A DNA stretch of 64,000 nt from JALEFZ01 sp039817415 (GTDB lineage: Bacteria > Bacteroidota > Bacteroidia > J057). Below, one piece after another: positions 58,912 through 64,000 of the stretch. The number at the start of each line of letters is the position of its first letter. Position 1 is the stretch's first letter. The position numbers and the translations under genes are program-made. Location: positions 4,952 to 68,951 of the forward strand of contig JBCBVV010000035.1 of the NCBI GenBank assembly GCA_039817415.1, read 5' to 3'. Below the pieces are notes generated by a model that worked only from the letters and a program-made list of their open reading frames with translations, had not been told where the DNA came from and did not search any database.

Positions 58912-59777
58912 TCAAATCTCTTAGAAAATTTCTCATCTTGCTCATCTTTTTGCTCATGCTCATCCTCCATTCTTTTGGGCAATTTGAGGGAGGGAATGGA
59001 GATGGCTTCGTGGCAGACGAATTGCTGGCTGTCAGCCTTCAAAACAACGCCATCATCAATATTTTTGAAGGGGGTGATGGAGATGGTTATCAGCAGTCCG
59101 TTGTGACACAGGTTTACCTAGATGGAAACAGTCCCTCCATTCTATTTGCTGGAGGAAATGGAGATGGAGCCAGTGTTGAGGAAATACAATTTGCCTTCTC
59201 AAGTCTTCCTATTGTCCTATCAAACTTCACCGCAGATTGGGTTCAGTCTGGGGTTGAATTGAGGTGGACCGCCGAACTGGAAACACCTGGGAGTACCTTC
59301 CAAATTGAGAAATCACAAGATGGTTTATTGTTTCAGCCTTTTGGCCAAGTTATCGATCCTGACATTGATACTGGAAAATACTTGGGTAAGGCTGTCGATC
59401 GGATACCCTACGAAGGCGTAAGCTATTACCGACTGAGGCTGATGGAACCCACAGGCTGGATAGATTATTCAGACATAGTAGAAGTCGCTGTAGATGAAAA
59501 TCGATTTACTTCGATCACCTGTTATCCAAATCCCAATCCTGGTCAAGCCATGTACATTCGAATGCAAGGAAAGGTACTAGGTGAAGTACCCACTTTATTA
59601 AGCATGGTGGATGCTTCTGGCCGAGAACTCTTCCAGTCCTATATCACTGAGGATGATATCGAAGGGAATGTCGTTTATTGGGAGTTTCCCTTCACCTTGG
59701 GAAGGGGTTTGTATTTTTTACGGATGATCAATCCTGAGCAAAAAAGCTTCTTCTTTACCCTTTTGGTAGAAAAATAA
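58908..59777 (+). CDS. Secreted protein with GGxGDG repeats and T9SS sorting domain
   Basis: 289 residues. The ATG at 58908 overlaps the previous stop (ATGA), and the signal peptide (MIKSLRKFLILLIFLLMLIL) is clear; longer upstream starts lie within the SUMF1-like gene. Three imperfect repeats of about 35-40 residues start FEGGNGDGF, FEGGDGDGY and FAGGNGDGA, each followed by a strand-like hydrophobic segment. A fibronectin-like strand region (ADWVQSGVELRWTAELE; YYRLRLMEPTGWIDYSDIV) follows. The end (CYPNPNPGQAMYIRMQG ... GLYFLRMI) is a T9SS type A sorting domain. The Gly/Asp repeats may bind calcium. It probably works together with the coupled SUMF1-like partner at the cell surface. Confidence 0.82.
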   Translation: MIKSLRKFLILLIFLLMLILHSFGQFEGGNGDGFVADELLAVSLQNNAIINIFEGGDGDGYQQSVVTQVYLDGNSPSILFAGGNGDGASVEEIQFAFSSLPIVLSNFTADWVQSGVELRWTAELETPGSTFQIEKSQDGLLFQPFGQVIDPDIDTGKYLGKAVDRIPYEGVSYYRLRLMEPTGWIDYSDIVEVAVDENRFTSITCYPNPNPGQAMYIRMQGKVLGEVPTLLSMVDASGRELFQSYITEDDIEGNVVYWEFPFTLGRGLYFLRMINPEQKSFFFTLLVEK

Positions 59778-59808
59778 CGTTTTGAAAGTTCGTGCTGTAT
59801 TCAAGTAT

Positions 59809-59835
59809 GACTGCCTGATTGGGCAGTCTTTTTTT
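59809..59835 (+). terminator. Rho-independent terminator after the GGxGDG-repeat gene
   Basis: GACTGCC / GGCAGTC hairpin (loop TGATTG) and seven T. Confidence 0.9.
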
Positions 59836-60146
59836 ATGCAAAAATGCCATCACCACGTATCTGTGATGATGGCTGTCGCACTTTTTGGTTTGGGTTTGTA
59901 ACAATATTACGATCCCAAATTGAAAAGATTGTATTGTATTCGAATTTTTTTTGAGATGGAAGGTGGAATAGTGGTAGTTTTTTCGCCTAAGGTCAAAAGA
60001 AGAAAAAAAATGAATTTTTTTAGATATGAAGATGTAAAAATCCAAGCTGGTTCGTTTGCCATATAGAGAAGGATACTTACGATGGGATAGCAAGCCTATC
60101 GCGTTCTCATGAAAGCCTTACAACAACCCCTATTGACAAACACACA
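59836..60146. other. AT-rich intergenic region before the ECF sigma gene
   Basis: About 310 bases. Holds a second hairpin, GCCATCA (59846-59852) / TGATGGC (59867-59873), then A/T-rich sequence with several T and A runs, and a short stem GATAG-CAAGC-CTATC around 60084-60100 in the probable leader of the sigma gene. No exact TAnnTTTG box and no credible ORF seen. Confidence 0.5.
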
Positions 60147-60842
60147 ATGATGGACAGCCTGGAGAAGGAGGTTGGCCTGTCACACAAAAATTTACGGAAT
60201 AGAGAAAATTCCGTAGATTTAGACAGTTACCAATCTAAAAAAGCTACAATTGTGAGATATGCCAAAGAAAATAAAGTGGCATTGGAAGAGCTGTCAGATT
60301 TAGATCTCGTAAAGCGTTTTGTGCAAACAAACGATGGAGAGATTATCAATCTGCTTCTCAATCGTTATGACCGCTATATTTTCGGAATTGCCTGGCCTAT
60401 CCTGAAACATCAGGAAGAGGTAAGAGATTTGAAGCACGACCTTTATGTCAAATTAGACAAAAAACTGGTGTCTCATACTCCTACTGGATCTTTCAGAGTA
60501 TGGTTAGGAAGGATGGTACGGAATCATTGTTATGACCTGCTAAGAAAGAAAATGCCCGAAAGTTGGGAAGAACTTCCCGACAGAGAATTTGATCAAACTA
60601 GCCAACAGGACCTAGAATTAGATTTTGGCCTGATCAAGGAATGTATTGAACAACTCAACCCACAACAGCGTGTGTACATTGAACTGGCCTTTTTCAAAAA
60701 AATGAAAAATGCTGAAATCACGGAATTGATGGGATGGCCCAAAAACAGAGCTCGTTCGCTCTACGACAACTCTTTAAAGAAATTACGAAAGTGCATGGGG
60801 CCGGTTTATGATGAGTATTCGGGATATTTTAACAAAGATTAA
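60147..60842 (+). CDS. ECF-type RNA polymerase sigma factor
   Basis: 231 residues. Sigma region 2 covers about 50-125 (LVKRFVQTNDGEIINLLLNRY; a DLKHDLYVKL-type helix) and sigma region 4 about 165-225 (CIEQLNPQQRVYIELAFFKKMKNAE, split here; MGWPKNRARSLYDNSLKKL as the DNA-reading helix). There is a leading charged tail of about 45 residues. It directs RNA polymerase to a specific set of promoters. The gene 12 bases downstream encodes a membrane protein with a cytoplasmic N-terminus, probably its anti-sigma factor. Its targets may include the large protease gene that follows. Confidence 0.92.
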   Translation: MMDSLEKEVGLSHKNLRNRENSVDLDSYQSKKATIVRYAKENKVALEELSDLDLVKRFVQTNDGEIINLLLNRYDRYIFGIAWPILKHQEEVRDLKHDLYVKLDKKLVSHTPTGSFRVWLGRMVRNHCYDLLRKKMPESWEELPDREFDQTSQQDLELDFGLIKECIEQLNPQQRVYIELAFFKKMKNAEITELMGWPKNRARSLYDNSLKKLRKCMGPVYDEYSGYFNKD

Positions 60843-60854
60843 AGGTTTACAAGG

Positions 60855-61658
60855 ATGTCAGAAAGAAGTATTTCATTGGATGACTTGATTTCCTATTTCG
60901 AAGGAAATGCCTCAAAATCCCTCGAGGAGGAGATTCTCCGACAGCGAGAGAAGGATGAGGAATTTGCCGAAGAAATGGAGGACTGGGAGTATCATATCAA
61001 GGAGGATGGCAATCCTTCTGCAGTGATTGCTCAACTAAAAGCTTTTAAGGAGGTATGGCATGATACGAAGCCTCATGAAGCAAAAAAAGTTAAGCCTCTG
61101 TTTCCGAGATGGACTCCGATAGCTGTTGCGGCAGCCATCGCTATCTTCCTCGCTTCCAGCGTGGCTCTGCAGGGGCTTTTGAGAGGAGATGGATTGGACC
61201 TGGATGCACAATTGGCTTCTGATATGAATCAAAAAATTGGTTTACTTATTGGTCCTGAAGCTGGAATAGATAGTCAGAAAGATAAAGCAGTAGAGTGGGA
61301 AAGAATGATACGTGAGGCAAATGCTAAATCAGATATGAATACTGCACTTGCAATGGTTGATTCTCTAATTGGATTGTTTCCTGAAGATCATTCCTATCAA
61401 TTACTTAAAGGACTTTTGCTTGAAAAATATCAGAAAAGCCCTGCCGCCATCCTACAATTAGAAAAAGTAAGCGAGCTTGCTGGAGAAGATCTAAGTGTAA
61501 GCTGTGAAAGCAAATGGTACCTTATTCTGATTCATGCCAAACAAAAACAAAATGCTAAGGCATTGGAATCAGTTAATTCCTGGGAAAATGGCAGATGTGC
61601 AGAATTGGATCAGGAAAGGGCAAAACAACTCAAAGAAATGAGGAAGCTTCTTGAATAA
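60855..61658 (+). CDS. Putative membrane-bound anti-sigma factor with extracytoplasmic TPR-like region
   Basis: 267 residues. A cytoplasmic N-terminus of about 85 residues is very acidic (ISLDDLISYFEGNASKSLEE); one membrane segment follows (about 87-111, WTPIAVAAAIAIFLASSVAL), then an extracytoplasmic part of about 155 residues with helical pairs resembling TPR repeats (TALAMVDSLIGLFPEDHSY; LLKGLLLEKYQKSPAAILQL). The topology and position 12 bases after a sigma factor gene fit an anti-sigma factor, but it lacks the HxxxCxxC zinc motif, so it is not the classical ZAS type. The TPR-like part could sense an envelope signal. Confidence 0.75.
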   Translation: MSERSISLDDLISYFEGNASKSLEEEILRQREKDEEFAEEMEDWEYHIKEDGNPSAVIAQLKAFKEVWHDTKPHEAKKVKPLFPRWTPIAVAAAIAIFLASSVALQGLLRGDGLDLDAQLASDMNQKIGLLIGPEAGIDSQKDKAVEWERMIREANAKSDMNTALAMVDSLIGLFPEDHSYQLLKGLLLEKYQKSPAAILQLEKVSELAGEDLSVSCESKWYLILIHAKQKQNAKALESVNSWENGRCAELDQERAKQLKEMRKLLE

Positions 61659-61682
61659 GAATTACACCACACACAACTCCTG

Positions 61683-61709
61683 TCAGCACCTTTTTTGTTG
61701 AGGTGCTGA
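61683..61709 (+). terminator. Hairpin between the anti-sigma-like and protease genes
   Basis: TCAGCACC / GGTGCTGA stem, eleven-base T-rich loop. The following T run is short (TCTTTG), so it may be only a weak terminator. Confidence 0.5.
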
Positions 61710-61754
61710 TCTTTGTATAAACAACATTTCACAACACAACTAAATAACAACCCT

Positions 61755-64000
61755 ATGATGACCCGAACTTCCCCAAACTTGAGGGGATTGGTCTTTTTGC
61801 TACTTTGCCTTTTGGTGGGTGGCTTATCGGCTCAAAATCCCTTTAGTCGTCGTACAGACTCTCTCGCCCTTTTGGAGATATATAATGCAACTAGAGGTGC
61901 AAACTGGACCAATTCCCAAACAGGGGCTCAACCCTGGACAGCTAATAGTCCCATTACTTCATGGTTAGGTGTGCAGGTAGATCCACAGTTAAACCGTGTG
62001 ACTGGCCTGTCCCTTCCTAACAATAACTTACAAGATTCTCTTCCGAGAGATATTGAAGACTTAGATCAGTTGACTTCCCTTAATCTTGCAGGAAACGAGA
62101 TCGAATTTCTACCACAGTTGAAGTCCATGGATAGTTTGGATCTGATTGATGTGAGAAATAACCGTTTGAGTATCGAGGGCTTGAGAAATTTTAGGGGGCT
62201 TCATAGCGGTCCTGTATTAAATCAAACCTACCTATACACGCCACAAAAGAGGATAGATAAGAGTTATACGTATGCCATTTACCCAAACGATACGCTTATC
62301 ATGGCTAATGTTTTGGATGCAAGTATTAGAGGGATTGAGATAGTCTGGTATAAGGGTAGTTCTCAGAATCCTTTACCAACTTCAAATAACCCTGCTATTT
62401 ATACCTTATTCGGGAATGATACCACAGTGGCAGATAGCTATTATTACCAGACTACAGATCCAGATTTTCCTGGCTTGATCCTTAGGTCCAATAATAGGGT
62501 GGTAAATAAGTACGAATTTCCAAATCCATTTCCTGATGGTCCGCTAAGCTTTATTTTCCGGTTCGAGGATACCGATACAGAGGCCTTCAAAATTGCGACT
62601 AGAGCAGTACTTGACAGCCTTGGAGGACGATTACTGGATTCCTGCCTATGCGGTTTTATAGAGGTTTGGGAGTTTGATAGCATAGGAGATGGCTACAATA
62701 CCAATTTAGATCCAAATACAGATATTATTGGGGGAGGTGCAGTGAAACTCCCACCTAGAACTGGTGGTGGTTCAACAGCGGAATATTATGTGAATTATGG
62801 CTTAAGATTAGGAGACGATCTCCTTCCAAGTCCTAATTCATGGATTGATCTTAATGGATTAGATCAGTCTTCAATTGTGTTAGACGCAACAAATCCTGTC
62901 AAAGTTGGTGTAATTGATTTAGGAATTGATGCCAATCACCCAGCTTTTCAAGGAAAATTATATGTTGACAATTCACCTGGAAAAGGGAAGGATGCTTGTT
63001 ATACAGGGGATCCAAGTGGATATAATTTCCATAATGGATCAGATGGACCCTTTAATGACATTACAGGTCATGGTTCCCATGTAGCCAATATCATTGTCTC
63101 TACACTCCCGATGGTTCCAATTGAGATCATGAGTCTTCAGGTTGGAGATGCTGCCAATACTTCTACGGTGTTTAAGGCTATCTGCGCCGTTGAGTACGCC
63201 TTACGGCATGAGGTAGATGTAATCAATATCAGTATGGGATACTATGGAGAGGAGGTTGAGCTTTTTACGGAAGTTCTTACCAAAAATCCTGAAGTATATA
63301 TCGTAACCGCAGCAGGAAATGATGAAAGGGATACAGATGTTGTACCTTATCATTGGCCCTCGCACCTTGCGAAAGATCATGTAAATATTTTCTCAGTTGG
63401 ATCCTATGGTATCAAGTCAGGCGGAGGCTATCAAGTAAGTCCCCATTCCAATATAGGAGATGAAACAGTCACATTGGCTGCCCCAGGTGAAAACATTTTT
63501 AGTGCAGTAAACGGTGGAGGGTACGATACCAAAACTGGTACCTCAATGGCTGTGGGTTTTGTCAGTTCATTCTTGGCAGCAGCGAAGGCAGGAAGTACGC
63601 CTATTGCACCCGTTGATATTCTAGAAAGGATGAGAAACCAAAACATCGTGATACAGGATATTGGCCTGAATGGCGACATCATGGCAAATCAGCGATTGAA
63701 CCTAGAAATCATTGATTGCAGCAAACAACCAATTGCCCAGGATGATATAGTAGAATTAGGACTATTTGAGTTCTCATTAGGCATTGATGTATTGATCAAT
63801 GACTGTTATGATCCTTCGACACAAAAGCCATCCAACTTGTCGACTACTGGTTCTTCCAATTTAGCTCTCAATGGATCAAATGGTTTGGTAGATTATTCTC
63901 CAGGCTTACTTTTCCTCATCTTGGGAGGGGAGGACAGTTTTACCTACGATTTGTGTGATAGCTCAAATGCAGTATGTTCTACCGCAACTGTTATAGTTAC
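61755..64000 (+). CDS. Subtilisin-like (S8) serine protease with leucine-rich repeats, C-terminus beyond the window
   Basis: At least 748 residues; the reading frame is open to the last base. A signal peptide starts MMTRTSPNLRGLVFLLLCLL (ATGs at 61755 and 61758 are both possible). A leucine-rich-repeat cap follows (LLEIYNATRGANWTN; VTGLSLPNNNLQDSLP; LTSLNLAGNEIEFLP; about 35-135). Then a beta-rich linker, then the S8 domain from about 375: Asp388 in GVIDLGIDANHP, His439 in DITGHGSHVA, Asn in VTAAGNDE and Ser597 in TGTSMAVG. After it come Ig-like domains of the kind found before surface-attachment tails. It is probably secreted by T9SS to the cell surface and is under the ECF sigma/anti-sigma pair by position. 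Confidence 0.9.
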   Translation, partial: MMTRTSPNLRGLVFLLLCLLVGGLSAQNPFSRRTDSLALLEIYNATRGANWTNSQTGAQPWTANSPITSWLGVQVDPQLNRVTGLSLPNNNLQDSLPRDIEDLDQLTSLNLAGNEIEFLPQLKSMDSLDLIDVRNNRLSIEGLRNFRGLHSGPVLNQTYLYTPQKRIDKSYTYAIYPNDTLIMANVLDASIRGIEIVWYKGSSQNPLPTSNNPAIYTLFGNDTTVADSYYYQTTDPDFPGLILRSNNRVVNKYEFPNPFPDGPLSFIFRFEDTDTEAFKIATRAVLDSLGGRLLDSCLCGFIEVWEFDSIGDGYNTNLDPNTDIIGGGAVKLPPRTGGGSTAEYYVNYGLRLGDDLLPSPNSWIDLNGLDQSSIVLDATNPVKVGVIDLGIDANHPAFQGKLYVDNSPGKGKDACYTGDPSGYNFHNGSDGPFNDITGHGSHVANIIVSTLPMVPIEIMSLQVGDAANTSTVFKAICAVEYALRHEVDVINISMGYYGEEVELFTEVLTKNPEVYIVTAAGNDERDTDVVPYHWPSHLAKDHVNIFSVGSYGIKSGGGYQVSPHSNIGDETVTLAAPGENIFSAVNGGGYDTKTGTSMAVGFVSSFLAAAKAGSTPIAPVDILERMRNQNIVIQDIGLNGDIMANQRLNLEIIDCSKQPIAQDDIVELGLFEFSLGIDVLINDCYDPSTQKPSNLSTTGSSNLALNGSNGLVDYSPGLLFLILGGEDSFTYDLCDSSNAVCSTATVIV

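Noticed and set aside
59755..60093. A 112-codon open frame on the minus strand in the gap before the ECF sigma gene
   Set aside because: It crosses a strong terminator and runs of A and T, with Lys/Phe/Ser-rich low-complexity content; not a credible protein.
1..64000. CRISPR array, insertion sequence, prophage, tRNA or rRNA
   Set aside because: I saw no regularly spaced direct repeats, transposase or integrase genes, phage structural genes or tRNA-like cloverleafs while reading. A dedicated tRNA scan was not possible.

Overview
The window comes from a member of the Bacteroidota, most likely a free-living (probably aquatic) Saprospirales- or Cytophagales-like bacterium. The lineage call rests on several features seen together: a SusC/SusD pair, many secreted proteins ending in type IX secretion (T9SS) sorting domains, families typical of the phylum (DUF1501, DUF1800, DUF3127, DUF3570/DUF4266), scarce Shine-Dalgarno sequences, and several upstream regions carrying the Bacteroidota promoter box TAnnTTTG. 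I saw no rRNA, tRNA, CRISPR array, insertion sequence or prophage. The window reads as chromosomal and is cut inside a gene at both ends.

Layout. 0-13 kb: the start of a GDYXXLXY-type protein, its DUF2157 partner, a very large sensor kinase/response regulator/nucleotide cyclase fusion, a carotenoid oxygenase with an unusual insertion, an exported NUC endonuclease with an NTF2-like protein, a paralogous pair of small membrane proteins, an outer-membrane protein resembling 'toxin 23' proteins, a DMT exporter and a propeller-like lipoprotein. 13-25 kb: L,D-transpeptidase-like lipoprotein, isoaspartyl peptidase, 3-hydroxyacyl-CoA dehydrogenase, a DUF1800-DUF1501 operon, two paralogous Cys-rich lipoproteins, a triple-PDZ T9SS protein, a TlpA-like thioredoxin and an Omp28-like T9SS protein. 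25-35 kb: housekeeping genes (xseA-xseB, DUF3127, a response regulator, recQ, proC, a tiny zinc-ribbon protein, a hotdog protein, an acyltransferase).

35-38.5 kb holds a tight five-gene minus-strand operon: thioredoxin, outer-membrane protein, ApbE flavin transferase, DUF4266 peptide-lipoprotein ending in GGGCGCN, and DUF3570 barrel. It looks like an envelope redox or peptide-modification system of unknown purpose. 38.6-53.2 kb holds a LacI-family regulator divergent from a SusC-SusD pair with strongly biased codon use, followed by two giant FG-GAP/UnbV lipoproteins and a vanadium-haloperoxidase-type lipoprotein. I read this as one nutrient-acquisition or surface-modification locus whose substrate cannot be told from sequence.

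53.2-64 kb: a secreted esterase, an orphan TonB-plug-like lipoprotein, an 810-residue protein of unknown function, a translationally coupled SUMF1-like/T9SS pair carrying GGxGDG repeats, and an ECF sigma factor, a putative membrane anti-sigma protein and a leucine-rich-repeat subtilisin that runs off the end. Many gene ends have clear rho-independent terminators, which define most operon boundaries.
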